NCBI GenBank assembly: GCA_963840545.1
Contig: CAWIZE010000009.1
Coordinates: 1 to 64,000 of the forward strand
Length of the DNA stretch: 64,000 bases
Direction: 5' to 3'
Origin: JAKAWQ01 sp963840545
Lineage (GTDB): Bacteria > Pseudomonadota > Alphaproteobacteria > Acetobacterales > Acetobacteraceae
In this document: positions 51,168-59,655 of the stretch, in pieces
Numbering within the stretch: position 1 is the first letter of the stretch
How the letters are laid out: each line of letters starts with the position of its first letter
Position numbers and translations under genes: made by a program
The notes under the pieces: generated by a model
What the model saw: only the letters and a program-made list of their open reading frames with translations
What the model was told of the DNA's origin: nothing
The model's database searches: none

Positions 51168-51532
51168 TGAGCGAGAAAGCGCAGGCGCATATCGGGGATG
51201 GGCTCGATGATATGGGTCGGCGGTTGGTCGACGCCTGGCGGCGGGCGGAGCGTGGCGAGCTCACCGGGGAGAATGCCGAGCGGCATGTTGGGCTTCAGAG
51301 CTATGAGCCGTTCGCGCGGGTTATGGCTCTTCGCCAGCTGGAGTTGCTCCGTCACGTCCATCGGCAGCCCGCCCGTAGCGTGCGGGCCTTGGCGCCGGCG
51401 CTTGGGCGGGATTGCCGGCGGGTCCATGAGGACGTGCAGGCGCTGGTGAATGCCCGCCTGCTCGATCGCGACGGGAGCGGCTTGCATGCCGATTACGGGA
51501 CGGTGCGCATCGAGACACGGCTGGCGCTTTAG
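51164..51532 (+). CDS. HTH antitoxin/transcription regulator paired with the TumE-type toxin
   Basis: The roughly 121-residue protein (MSEKAQAHIGDGLDDMGRRL, then ELLRHVHRQPARSVRALAPA and RDCRRVHEDVQALVNARLLD) has a C-terminal winged-helix region like the HTH partners of DUF6516 toxins. It starts at one of two adjacent ATGs (51164 or 51167) that overlap the toxin stop, so the order is toxin first, antitoxin second. It probably represses the module and neutralises the toxin. Here it has outlived the broken toxin. The frame is intact to the TAG at 51532. Confidence 0.78.
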   Translation: MMSEKAQAHIGDGLDDMGRRLVDAWRRAERGELTGENAERHVGLQSYEPFARVMALRQLELLRHVHRQPARSVRALAPALGRDCRRVHEDVQALVNARLLDRDGSGLHADYGTVRIETRLAL

Positions 51533-51604
51533 GTCCTGTGCACTCTAGGGATTCCGGCGCGGCCGAAGCCGTGATTCAAGACTGCCTTTGGCGAGGAGGC
51601 AGTG

Positions 51605-51868
51605 ATGGCGGGCTTCGACCGGCTGGTGCCGAGCGATAGGCAGTGGGGGCGGATAGCAGAGCATATCATTGGGGATGAGCGGACGCGGGGATCGCCGGGG
51701 CGCGACAACCGGATGTTCGTCGAGAGCGTGCTCTGGATCGTGCGCACGGGGGTGCCTTGGCGGGATTTGCCGGAGATATTCGGCGCCTGGAACGGCGCGC
51801 TTCGCCGCTTTAGCCGCTGGCGCGGCATCGCGCGCCTGGACAAACAGCTCCGTGTCGGCTTGCTATGA
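51605..51868 (+). pseudogene. IS5-family transposase, N-terminal fragment
   Basis: The frame begins MAGFDRLVPSDRQWGRIAEH and continues IIGDERTRGSPGRDNRMFVE, then SVLWIVRTGVPWRDLPEIFG, the DUF4096 N-terminal domain of IS5/IS427-type transposases. The catalytic DDE half is missing. After RRFSRWRGIARLDKQ the sequence changes to an unrelated transposase. No clear terminal inverted repeats were found. The fragment shows that one IS inserted or recombined into another. Confidence 0.8.
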
Positions 51869-52585
51869 AAGCCGGCGCTGGGAACCGGCCGTCTCGGTCG
51901 ATACGAAGAAGAAGGAACTCGTCGGAGACTTCAATAATGGCGGTCGCGAACTGCGCCCCAAGGGCGATCCCGAACCCGTCCGGGTGCATGATGTCATGCT
52001 TCCCGAACTGGGCAAGGTGGCGCCCGCGGGGTCTACGACATCGCCGCCAAGGCCGGTCGGGTCAACCTCGGCATCACAAGTGATACCGCCGCCTTCGCGG
52101 TGGAAAGCATCCGGCGCCGGGGGCAGGAACTCGGACAATCTCGCTACCGGAGCGCCAATCGGATTCCGATCACCGCCGATTGCGGCGGCAGCAACGGCGC
52201 ACGGGTGCGCCGCGGGAAGACTGAGTTGCAAACGCTGGCCGATCAGACAGGTTTGTCCATCACCGTGGCGCACCTGCCGCCGGGCGCCAGCAAATGGAAC
52301 CGCATCGAGCATCGCCGGTTCTCCTTCATCGCCCGGAACTGGCGTGGCAAGCCCTTGCTGACCCATCAGGTCATCGTCCAACCGATCGCCGGCACCACGA
52401 TCGAGAAGGGCCTGACCGTCCAGTGCCGGCTCGACGACAGCGTCTACGAAAAAGGCATCAGGGCTTCCGACACCGCGATGGCGAAACGGAACATCACGCC
52501 CGCCCTCCTCCACGGTGGGTGGAACGACACCATCGAACCCGGAAAGCCAGACAACCGACGCTGTCAGTTTGTCTCATTCCCTTAG
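51865..52585 (+). pseudogene. ISAzo13-family transposase, C-terminal part with one frameshift
   Basis: From just after the IS5-type fragment, the sequence reads PAVSVDTKKKELVGDFNNGG and RELRPKGDPEPVRVHD. It shifts frame near 52027 and continues VYDIAAKAGRVNLGITSDTA, ADCGGSNGARVRRGKTEL and LPPGASKWNRIEHRRFSFIA to a stop at 52585. These are the VDTKKKE, the ADxGGSNG and the HxPPGxSKWNxIEHR blocks of ISAzo13 (IS630-like) transposases. The N-terminal third is missing and the frame is broken, so it is dead. Confidence 0.85.
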
Positions 52586-52691
52586 GACCGGCGCGAGGCT
52601 CGATGGTATGTCCAATGCCCCGGCCTTCCGTGCCATTGGCGCACGATGTCTCTGCGTGGAGGTCGCTTTTCTGCGAGGGAAGGAAACAGAT

Positions 52692-53453
52692 ATGGGCGCG
52701 ACCCAACTCCTGATCGCAGCGGTACTTCTCGCCGCCCTCTCGGCCCCGGCCGGCGCCGCCGATTTCTGGGGGCGGATGCTGCCCGGTCAGCCGAGCAACT
52801 TCATCTTCGGCTACGGCTCGTTGATCAACACCGCATCGCGCAACGCAACCGCGATCCGACCGATCCAAGCGATCCCGGTGCGCGTCTCCGCTGCGTTCGG
52901 TTATGTGCGCACGTGGGACGATCGCTCTTCATCGGGATTCACCGCGCTCGGCCTCGCACGGCCCGCGCCCGGAGAGCAGCCGATGACAATCAACGGCGTG
53001 CTCTTTCCGGTCGAGGGGGGCGACATGACGGCCTTCGACGCACGAGAAACAGGCTATGCGCGGGTCGAGGTGCCCGGCCCCGACATCGAGGCGGTATCCT
53101 GGCAGCGCCTCCCCGCGCAGGGCAAGATCTGGGTGTATATTCCCGAGCTTCGTGGCAAGCCGCCTGGAGTGGGCCTGCCGCAACCGAACCCGTCATTCCC
53201 CCTCCTCGAGTCCTACATCGACGTCGTCATCGAAGGCGGCTTGGAGTACGGCCCCGGCTTTGCCCGCGAGATCATCGAGACCACGACCGGTTGGAGCCGT
53301 TATTGGCTGAACGATCGGGAGCTCGGGCGCCGGCCGTGGGTATTCGACAAGAGCTACAGCGCGGTGGACGGGCTCCTGGCGGCGCTCGCCCCGCACTTCA
53401 CGGACCGCTTGTTCCCCGAGCAATACGCGGCGGAGGACCTTCTCGCGAAATAA
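52692..53453 (+). CDS. secreted gamma-glutamylcyclotransferase-like (AIG2/GGCT fold) protein
   Basis: The 253-residue protein begins with a signal peptide (MGATQLLIAAVLLAALSAPA, cleavage around AGA-AD). The mature part starts with SNFIFGYGSLINTASRNATA, the YGSL substrate-binding loop of the GGCT superfamily. It then has GVLFPVEGGDMTAFDARETG, where the Glu of DARE is the expected catalytic acid, and YARVEVPGPDIEAVSW. Gamma-glutamylcyclotransferases split gamma-glutamyl amino acids to 5-oxoproline. A periplasmic location is less usual than the cytoplasmic ChaC type. I chose the ATG at 52692 because it opens the signal peptide. The longer frame upstream lies in IS sequence. Confidence 0.75.
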   Translation: MGATQLLIAAVLLAALSAPAGAADFWGRMLPGQPSNFIFGYGSLINTASRNATAIRPIQAIPVRVSAAFGYVRTWDDRSSSGFTALGLARPAPGEQPMTINGVLFPVEGGDMTAFDARETGYARVEVPGPDIEAVSWQRLPAQGKIWVYIPELRGKPPGVGLPQPNPSFPLLESYIDVVIEGGLEYGPGFAREIIETTTGWSRYWLNDRELGRRPWVFDKSYSAVDGLLAALAPHFTDRLFPEQYAAEDLLAK

Positions 53454-53617
53454 CCGGCCACAGCGGGCTCACCGCGCGGAAGGGGCCGGGTCGGTGGCCG
53501 ATTCGGCTCCGAAGCTTGACCCCTTTCTGGAGTGGGCCCCCAGGGGGCGGACAGCTTCAGGTGAGCTGCCCCCGGTATTGCACCGGCACGGCGCGGTTCA
53601 TCTTGGATGGGCCAAAC

Positions 53618-54805
53618 TCAATCGATCGCCCCAGCCCCCGATCGACGCATCGCGGGCGCCGCCACGTTGAAGCGCGGGACAGGGCAAGCGCATTTCGGGC
53701 ATGCCTCCCGGTGGCACGCCCTGCAGAACGGCTTCGCACAGTTCGCGCAGCGAGCAAGTCCCGCCGGTATCACGAGATGCATCGCGTCGTCGCAGACCAG
53801 CCGCGGGCGCTCGACAGAACGGCTGAATTCGCACGCGGGCGACTCCAGTCGCCGTGCGAGAGGGTTCCAGTCGAGATGGATCACGCGCTGCGTTTTGCGT
53901 CGTCGGACCTGCACCGCGAAGCGCTCCACTGGCATCGCCAGATCGAGCGTCTGCACCCACTCGATGCTGACCCGCATCGCATATTGTCGCGTCAGATCGT
54001 CGACCTTGGCCTGGTATTCGCGCCCGATCGCCGCGCCACGCTGCTCCTCGCGCCGGCGCACCGGATCGCCTTCCGGGAGCCCAACAAGGCGACGCATGGC
54101 TTCGCGGTGGAGGTCGTCGTGATAGGCATGCAACCGGTCCTGGTCACGGCTCAGCCGTCGGAGCAGCCCCTTGGTGAATGGGGCGAGCGCCGCGTCCAGC
54201 CGAAACGGCAGCGCACCGGCCAGCGTGTCGAGCACGCGCTGGCGGTCCCAGAGAGGCGGGAGATGTTCGTCCGGCGTCGCCGAATCGCCGTTCGGCGCGT
54301 CGAACCATGACGCGATCTGGTGAAGCACCGCGTCCGGAAGCGCGCCGGTCGCCTGGTTGATCCCGAGCCGAAGCACGCCCTCGCGCTTCTCGTCCGATAC
54401 CGCGGCAAAGCGGAAGTCGAAAATCAGATAGCGGGTCCAGGCGGGCGTAACCCCGAGCAGCCGAAACGTCGCGTTGTCGAGCACGAGTTCGTGCGCGAGC
54501 AGCCGCTCCGGCTCCGAAGGGGCCCGCACCTCGGGGAGGAGCGCCTGCCGGGCCCATCGTCCTCTCTCACCGAGTAGCCGTCCGAACCGCTCAATCCAAT
54601 CATTCTCCAGCCCGACCCGGCGCGCGCCGGATGGCAGCGTCGCTCCGAACCCGAGTCGGCACAGTTCCGGCAGTTCAAGCACCTGTCGGACGGGCGGCGG
54701 CACCAATATCTCCAGCCCCTCCGGCTCGATCGCGTCGACGAGCGCGCCTTCCCTCGCCAGCAGCGCGGCGACGAAACCTTGCATGCGGCCCATCTCAGGC
54801 GGCAT
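53618..54805 (-). CDS. zinc-binding partner protein of the SNF2 helicase, function unknown
   Basis: The 395-residue protein begins MPPEMGRMQGFVAALLAREG, has a long middle part without recognised motifs (ARPSEPERLLAHELVLDNAT region; GATLPSGARRVGLENDWIER) and ends in a cysteine cluster CANCAKPFCRACHREACPKC, three CxxC pairs that should bind zinc. A charged coiled-coil-like segment (RREEQRGAAIGREYQAKVDD) precedes it. The ATG at 54805 overlaps the helicase stop by eleven bases. ATGs at 54793 and 54784 are alternatives. Tight coupling to the helicase suggests one complex. I do not recognise a named family. Confidence 0.7.
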   Translation of the reverse strand: MPPEMGRMQGFVAALLAREGALVDAIEPEGLEILVPPPVRQVLELPELCRLGFGATLPSGARRVGLENDWIERFGRLLGERGRWARQALLPEVRAPSEPERLLAHELVLDNATFRLLGVTPAWTRYLIFDFRFAAVSDEKREGVLRLGINQATGALPDAVLHQIASWFDAPNGDSATPDEHLPPLWDRQRVLDTLAGALPFRLDAALAPFTKGLLRRLSRDQDRLHAYHDDLHREAMRRLVGLPEGDPVRRREEQRGAAIGREYQAKVDDLTRQYAMRVSIEWVQTLDLAMPVERFAVQVRRRKTQRVIHLDWNPLARRLESPACEFSRSVERPRLVCDDAMHLVIPAGLARCANCAKPFCRACHREACPKCACPVPRFNVAAPAMRRSGAGAID

Positions 54806-57149
54806 CGAGATCGTTCCCGAACAGTGCCTCGTCCAGTTGCTTGACGCTCTCGTACTGGCGTCGGGCGGAGAGCAGATGGTGCTCAAGTTGCGCGAAGGCG
54901 GCCGCGCGCGCTGCGTCCGTGCCTTGCAGCCAGGCATCGAGCACCAAGGTGGAGAATTCCTGCTGCTCCTCAACCTCGCCGAGGATGGCGCCGACCTCAC
55001 CCACGACCAGTTCGAACATGTTGATCTTCTCGTCGAGGATCCGCAGCACCTCGTCTTCGATCGTCCCGGCCGCGGCCAGGTTGAAAATATACACGTCGCG
55101 TGCCTGGCCAATCCTGTCGATGCGGCCGACGCGCTGCTCGATGGCCATCGGGTTCCATGGAATGTCGAAGTTGATGAGAGTGTTGCAAAATTGCAGATTG
55201 CGGCCCTCACCGCCGGATTCGCTGCACAGGAAAAGCGGAACGTGGTCGCGGAAGGCATCCACCGCTGCGTCTTTTTCCGGGCCGGACATGCCCCCGTCGA
55301 ACAGGGAGAACTGCGTGCCTTGCCGACGCATGATGTCCACGAGATTTGCCAGGCTGTCGCGGTGGTGCACGAACACCATCTTCTTCTCGGCTGGATTGTG
55401 CGCGAGCAATCGGAGCAATGCGTCCTCCTTTGCCCCCGCGCCGCTGGCCCGATAGCGTTCAAGCAGCGCGGTCCAACGTGCGTCTCCGGGATGGCGCTCA
55501 GCGAAGCGGGCGAGGGCGCCGGCAGCCGCGGCCGGTGAGGACCCCGCCGCGGCGAGCAGGTGTTGGACCGCGAGCCGGTGTTCGCCACCTGCCGCGACCT
55601 CGCGCACGAGGCCGGTCAGATCGCGATAGCAGGCCGCTTCGGTCTCGGAGGGAGCGGCGCGCAGCGTCGAGGCATGCCGTCGGGGCAGCCGGAGCGCGGC
55701 GAGGGCGCGCGTGTTGCGCACCATCGCCCCGCGCATCAGATCTCGCAGCCGCTCGCGGTTCGCCGGTACTCGCGGCTTGCCCGGGACCATGTAAAGGGAT
55801 CGGAACTCCCTCTGTGTCTTGAAGATGCCGGGCTTGAGTAGCGTCAGCAGGTTATAGAGCTCCAAGAGGTCGTTCTGCACCGGTGTCGCCGAGAGCAGCA
55901 GGAGAAAGCGCTTCCGCAGGGCGTTCACGAGGCGGTAGCCGGCGCTGGACTGGTCGCGCAGGTGGTGCGCTTCGTTGACCACGACGACGTCGGAGTGCAG
56001 GCCGCAGAGAAGCTCGGCGTGCTCCTTGCGGCGAGCGGCGGCGATGGAAGCGATCACGCGTGGTTGCGCCCAGAAGCGCGACGGTTCTGCGCGCAGCAAG
56101 GCATCATGGGTTGTCGCAAAAGCCAAACCGAACTTGCTCTGCATCTCGTCGCGCCATTGGCCGACCAGCGACGCCGGCGTCAGGATCAGGATGCGCTCGG
56201 CCATACCGCGCAGCACATATTCCTTCAGCACCATGCCGGCCTCGACGGTCTTGCCAAGTCCAACCTCGTCGGCCAGCAGCACCCGACCGCGGTACTGCTT
56301 GAGCACTTTCCGCACGGTCTCGACCTGATACCAATGCGTCTCCACACCTTGAAGTGTCGGCAGGCAGAGCAGTTCGTCGAAGCCCTCGAACAGGCTGAGC
56401 CTGGTCAGCTCGGCGCGGAGCCGAAACCACTCCAGCTCCCCCGAGACACCGTCGAGCTGGATCGCCTCCGGATTGGCAATCTCGACCCGCACGGCAAAAC
56501 CAGCGTCCAGTCGCGGCAGCCCCGGCGTCGGCGGGGACGCGGCAGCGTCGGTCAGCCCGGCGCACGGCGCCGAGGTCTCGGTCCGCCTGGCGGAACGGGG
56601 CGAGGCCCGAACGGCGCCGCGCGACTGCGCCCGGATCTGGTCGAGCCGGAGCTCCGCCAGCTGCTCGCGCAGCCAATCCTGCATGACATCGTCGCCCACG
56701 AACCAGCGAGCGGCGATCGGATAGGAATGCAGGCCGTCGGCCCCGAGCATCGCCTGGGCGCGGCTGAATTGGCCCTGCTGCGCGAGCGCGAGCGCGGTCA
56801 GCAGCGTGGTCGGCTTGCCGCAGGCGAAGCGCTTCCGGTAGCGCTTCAGGAACGCCAAGGCTCGCTCGGGCCGTCGCGCCGCCATTACCGCGAGCGCCGC
56901 CAGCAACAGCAGTTCCGGGTCGCCAGGACAGGCACGCACTGCCTCCTCGGCGACGCCGGATGCGTCCGCCGGCCGCTCGGCGAGGGCCGCGCGCAACCGC
57001 ATGGCCCAGGCCGCCGCCTCGGGACGTTCCGACAAGCGTTCATCCGGTCCTGCGACCGGCGGCCGTGCCTGCTTGCCGACACTCATGCCGACCGATCCGC
57101 CGCCTCTCAAAGCACGCCTCACCCCGACATCGGCCGAGTCGGCGTTCAT
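54795..57149 (-). CDS. SNF2/RapA-like helicase with an N-terminal repeat region
   Basis: The roughly 784-residue protein has an N-terminal helical-repeat part (residues about 30-150; PELLLLAALAVMAARRPERA) and then the SNF2 core. Walker A is LLADEVGLGKTVEAGMVLKE, motif Ia RILILTPASLVGQWRDEM, motif II VVVVNEAHHLRDQ, motif III LLLLSATPVQNDLLELYNLL, motif V NTLINFDIPWNPM and motif VI EQRVGRIDRIGQARDVYIFN. Motif II reads NEAH, not DEAH, which could weaken metal binding. It belongs to the RapA-like branch of SWI2/SNF2 ATPases, which remodel protein-DNA complexes and occur in several phage-defence systems. Starts at GTG 57158 or ATG 57085 are alternatives. Confidence 0.85.
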   Translation of the reverse strand: MNADSADVGVRRALRGGGSVGMSVGKQARPPVAGPDERLSERPEAAAWAMRLRAALAERPADASGVAEEAVRACPGDPELLLLAALAVMAARRPERALAFLKRYRKRFACGKPTTLLTALALAQQGQFSRAQAMLGADGLHSYPIAARWFVGDDVMQDWLREQLAELRLDQIRAQSRGAVRASPRSARRTETSAPCAGLTDAAASPPTPGLPRLDAGFAVRVEIANPEAIQLDGVSGELEWFRLRAELTRLSLFEGFDELLCLPTLQGVETHWYQVETVRKVLKQYRGRVLLADEVGLGKTVEAGMVLKEYVLRGMAERILILTPASLVGQWRDEMQSKFGLAFATTHDALLRAEPSRFWAQPRVIASIAAARRKEHAELLCGLHSDVVVVNEAHHLRDQSSAGYRLVNALRKRFLLLLSATPVQNDLLELYNLLTLLKPGIFKTQREFRSLYMVPGKPRVPANRERLRDLMRGAMVRNTRALAALRLPRRHASTLRAAPSETEAACYRDLTGLVREVAAGGEHRLAVQHLLAAAGSSPAAAAGALARFAERHPGDARWTALLERYRASGAGAKEDALLRLLAHNPAEKKMVFVHHRDSLANLVDIMRRQGTQFSLFDGGMSGPEKDAAVDAFRDHVPLFLCSESGGEGRNLQFCNTLINFDIPWNPMAIEQRVGRIDRIGQARDVYIFNLAAAGTIEDEVLRILDEKINMFELVVGEVGAILGEVEEQQEFSTLVLDAWLQGTDAARAAAFAQLEHHLLSARRQYESVKQLDEALFGNDLDAA

Positions 57150-57255
57150 CACCGCCACATTATGCCACCCGGCCGGAGTACATGATCGCCGATATGCCGG
57201 TCGAGGCTCGAACTGTCGTCCGGTGCTTCGGCCGGGTGAAACACCCGCCGGAAAC

Positions 57256-57354
57256 CGCCCAGAGCCTGAAATTGCCCAGAGCCTGAAATTGCCCAGAGCC
57301 TGAAATTGCCCAGAGCCTCAAATTGCCCGGAGCCTGCAAATTGCCCGGAGCCTG
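57256..57354 (+). repeat. 17-18-bp tandem repeat, about five and a half units
   Basis: Units of the form CCCAGAGCCTGAAATTG are repeated with few changes, the later ones reading CCCGGAGCCTGCAAATTG. The array is 100-200 bases upstream of the SNF2 helicase start, so it may sit in its promoter or leader. Changes in copy number could alter expression. Confidence 0.85.
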
Positions 57355-57542
57355 GCGGCGACAAAGCCAGCACAGGACGGCGGCGCCAGGGACGGTCCAG
57401 GGAAGGCATGGTCGCGGTGGGCGAGGTGCGACGCCCGCTCGGCCACGCTGGTCCTCGTCGACGACCCGGCGTGCCCGCCGAAGCGGAGACCATCGGATCG
57501 CGGGCGGCTGCTTCGGGAATTTCCTATTGATTTTGCACCAAA

Positions 57543-57562
57543 AATGTCCAAGTGAGGACATT
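57543..57562 (+). repeat. inverted repeat AATGTCC-N6-GGACATT
   Basis: AATGTCC (57543-57549) and GGACATT (57556-57562) are perfect inverted repeats in a locally AT-rich spot. It could be a regulator-binding site for the small membrane gene at 57676 or a short hairpin. No regulator is known. Confidence 0.45.
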
Positions 57563-57675
57563 GGCGGCGGGGAGCGCGAGTCTCTTCGGGCGCGCCATGA
57601 TTTCAATCACTTGGCGGCAAGCCGACAAGAAACACCGAAAAACGCTACGGCTCCGGTACGGGGAAGGAAGCGAAA

Positions 57676-57747
57676 ATGGCATATCTCGCGATCGGGTTGA
57701 TCGTGTTCATCCTGCTCGGACTTTGGTTCAAGCGGTTGGGGGTTTAA
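57676..57747 (+). CDS. 23-residue single-pass membrane peptide
   Basis: The ATG at 57676 is preceded by GGGAAGGAAG at good spacing and opens a 23-codon frame whose product is MAYLAIGLIVFILLGLWF followed by KRLGV. This is one transmembrane helix with a short positive tail, like KdpF-type or small toxin-like peptides. The strong ribosome site and clean helix support it, but no family can be named. No kdp genes are nearby. It lies divergent from the helicase operon. Confidence 0.55.
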   Translation: MAYLAIGLIVFILLGLWFKRLGV

Positions 57748-57887
57748 GCCGCCCCCGGCGGATCTGCGCTCGTCAAGGGCTCTGCGGCATATCCGGGCGG
57801 CGCAACAGGCGGCCTCAGTCAGCCTGACCGGGGTCATGGAAAACCATGCCCGCGCAACGTGTGCCGCGCCGCGCGCGGGCGAGGGCG

Positions 57888-58676
57888 CTACGGCGTCCTG
57901 GTCCGGGCGAGGTCCTCGAATACGATGGCGAGCGCGTGCGGCCGGACCCTTACGGTGCCGGTGAAGGGGCGGTCGATCGCGACGATGACCAGGAGCTGCG
58001 AGGAGATCAGCAGCGCGAGCAGGCCCGTCATGAGGGCCTGGGCGCGCACGTTCCCGGTACCGAAGAAGAAGGTGAAACCGATGGTCACGGCGGCGCCTAC
58101 GAAAAGCGCCAGCCAGACGACGGCGGGGATGCCGCTGACCGCCATCACGAGCCTGGCGCGGCGGGCCTGGGTCAGCATGTCGAGCTGATGGAGGATCTCG
58201 GCAAGCAGGACGCCGCCCCGGCGATCGCCGGGGTGGAAGGCGAGGACGGTGCCATAGACGCGGTCCAGCGCCTGAGTCACGTCCGGACTCTCGCGGCCTC
58301 GCCCCATCGCCGGCCAGTCCTTGGCGATCGCGGCTTCAAGATAGGCACTGACTCCGTCGCGGAGCTCGGCCCCCTCCGCGCCCCCGATCCCCCCGGCGAG
58401 GCGGTAGACGCTCGCGGCGGCGCCAGCCTCCTGAACGACCACGGTCTCCGCGTCGTTGAACCTCTGCCACACCAAGATAACGGCGAAAGCAAGCAGCACG
58501 GCATAGAGGACGCCGACCGCGGCGAATTTGAAGCCGGCGACCTCGTTGTTGGTGCGCAGCCTTTCCAGCGCGATATTGCGGCGGATGAGGACCGGGCCGA
58601 GCATGCTGACGAGAGTGATCAGCCCGATGATAAGGGTGCCGGAGAGCCAGAGTGGCGCCGCGGTGAAGAACATCAT
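57888..58676 (-). CDS. DUF4239 (bestrophin-like) membrane protein
   Basis: The roughly 262-residue protein begins MMFFTAAPLWLSGTLIIGLI and has about four transmembrane helices, with NNEVAGFKFAAVGVLYAVLL and AFAVILVWQRFNDAETVVVQ EAG-type residues in the first half and IPAVVWLALFVGAAVTIGFT in the second. The conserved NEVAGFKFxxxGVxYAVLLAF stretch is typical of DUF4239, a family distantly related to bestrophin channels. A possible anion-channel role is unproven. The ATG pair at 58676/58673 has GAGAG before it. It follows the decayed peptide-transport genes on the same strand. Confidence 0.8.
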   Translation of the reverse strand: MMFFTAAPLWLSGTLIIGLITLVSMLGPVLIRRNIALERLRTNNEVAGFKFAAVGVLYAVLLAFAVILVWQRFNDAETVVVQEAGAAASVYRLAGGIGGAEGAELRDGVSAYLEAAIAKDWPAMGRGRESPDVTQALDRVYGTVLAFHPGDRRGGVLLAEILHQLDMLTQARRARLVMAVSGIPAVVWLALFVGAAVTIGFTFFFGTGNVRAQALMTGLLALLISSQLLVIVAIDRPFTGTVRVRPHALAIVFEDLARTRTP

Positions 58677-58799
58677 CTCTCGTGCTCGCGTTTCATTGCG
58701 ATGGCAGTCATTTTGGCCGATTGATGCAGCCGTGCGCAATCGAGCACGTCCGGCCGGAGGTGCCCCGGATCATCGGCCGCCCCCCATGCCTGGGTCCCA

Positions 58800-59640
58800 T
58801 GCGGCCCGACCGTCACGTGGCACGCTCCGTCGTGGCCCGGCGACGCCGGGCGCGGCTTCGGGGGCACCTGCGAGCAAAGAGGGATGGCGAGTGGACAGCG
58901 CCAGCGAAACCGGCAGCCCTCTCCGGGCTCGACGACGCGCGGCGGCTCGCCGCTCAGCTGGTGCGGATAGCGTGCGAGCGAGGGGCGATGGAGCTTGAGC
59001 CCGCGGTCCAGCGCGCAGCCGATCGCATGCACCGGATTGAGCGAGCTGAACGGATCCTGGAAAACCATCGGCACCTGGGCGCGATAGGCGAGCATATCAC
59101 GGCGCGAGAGGATTTCGCCGACCGGGCGGCCGCGAAACCGGATGTCTCCGGCGGTCGGGCGGAACACCATGGCGAACCGGCGCGCAACGATGCTCTTGCC
59201 GCGGCCGCTCTCGCCCACGGGCGCCACGATCTCCCGCTCGTTCAGGGCGAGGTCGACGTCATCGACCGCGTGCAGCGGGCGTCCAAACCGGCCGCCGATG
59301 CGGAAATGCCGCGTCAACGAAGCCGCCTCGAGCAGCGGCGTGGCCTCGCCCTTGTCCGCCGGTCCCGCGCCGTCACGCATCGCGGGCGCGCCCGGGCACC
59401 CGCGGAGCGGAACGTTTGGCCCGTGCACTGAGGGAAACGGCTCGAGCAGGCCCTGCGTGTAGGGGTGGCCGGGCGCCGCGAAGATCCGGCGCGTCGGGCC
59501 GATCTCGACGATCGTGCCGGCAAACATGACCGCGAGCCGGTCGGAGAAGTGGCCGACCAGAGACACGTCGTGTGCGACGAAGGCGACGGCGAAGCCGAGG
59601 TTCTTCTGCAGCGTCCTGATCTGCGCCATCATGGCGATCG
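58800..59640 (-). pseudogene. fused remnant of OppD/OppF-type peptide ABC ATPases
   Basis: The reading begins inside an OppD/DppD-like ATPase after its Walker B (AHDVSLVGHFSDRLAVMFAG, TRRIFAAPGHPYTQGLLEPF). It runs into an OppF/DppF-like one (SLTRHFRIGGRFGRPLHAVD). In the second part Walker A is altered (GESGRGKSIVARRF) and the sequence jumps from YPHQLSG to EPPRVVEPGEGCRFRWRCPL, so the ABC signature and Walker B are deleted. Both ATPases are therefore dead. The order binding protein, [permeases lost], OppD, OppF suggests a decayed oligopeptide operon. Confidence 0.75.
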
Positions 59641-59655
59641 CTGCCTTGCCGCCCG

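Larger units (their letters stand above)
57150..57675 (+). other. gene-free stretch upstream of the helicase with a minisatellite
   Basis: No gene is supported here. The stretch contains the 17-bp tandem repeat at 57256-57354, an inverted repeat at 57543-57562, and the reverse-strand promoter that the helicase operon needs. Its forward-strand half leads into a 23-codon membrane-peptide gene. Confidence 0.45.

Noticed and set aside
57256..57354. Possible CRISPR array
   Set aside because: Units are 17-18 bp with no spacers between them, so this is a simple tandem repeat.
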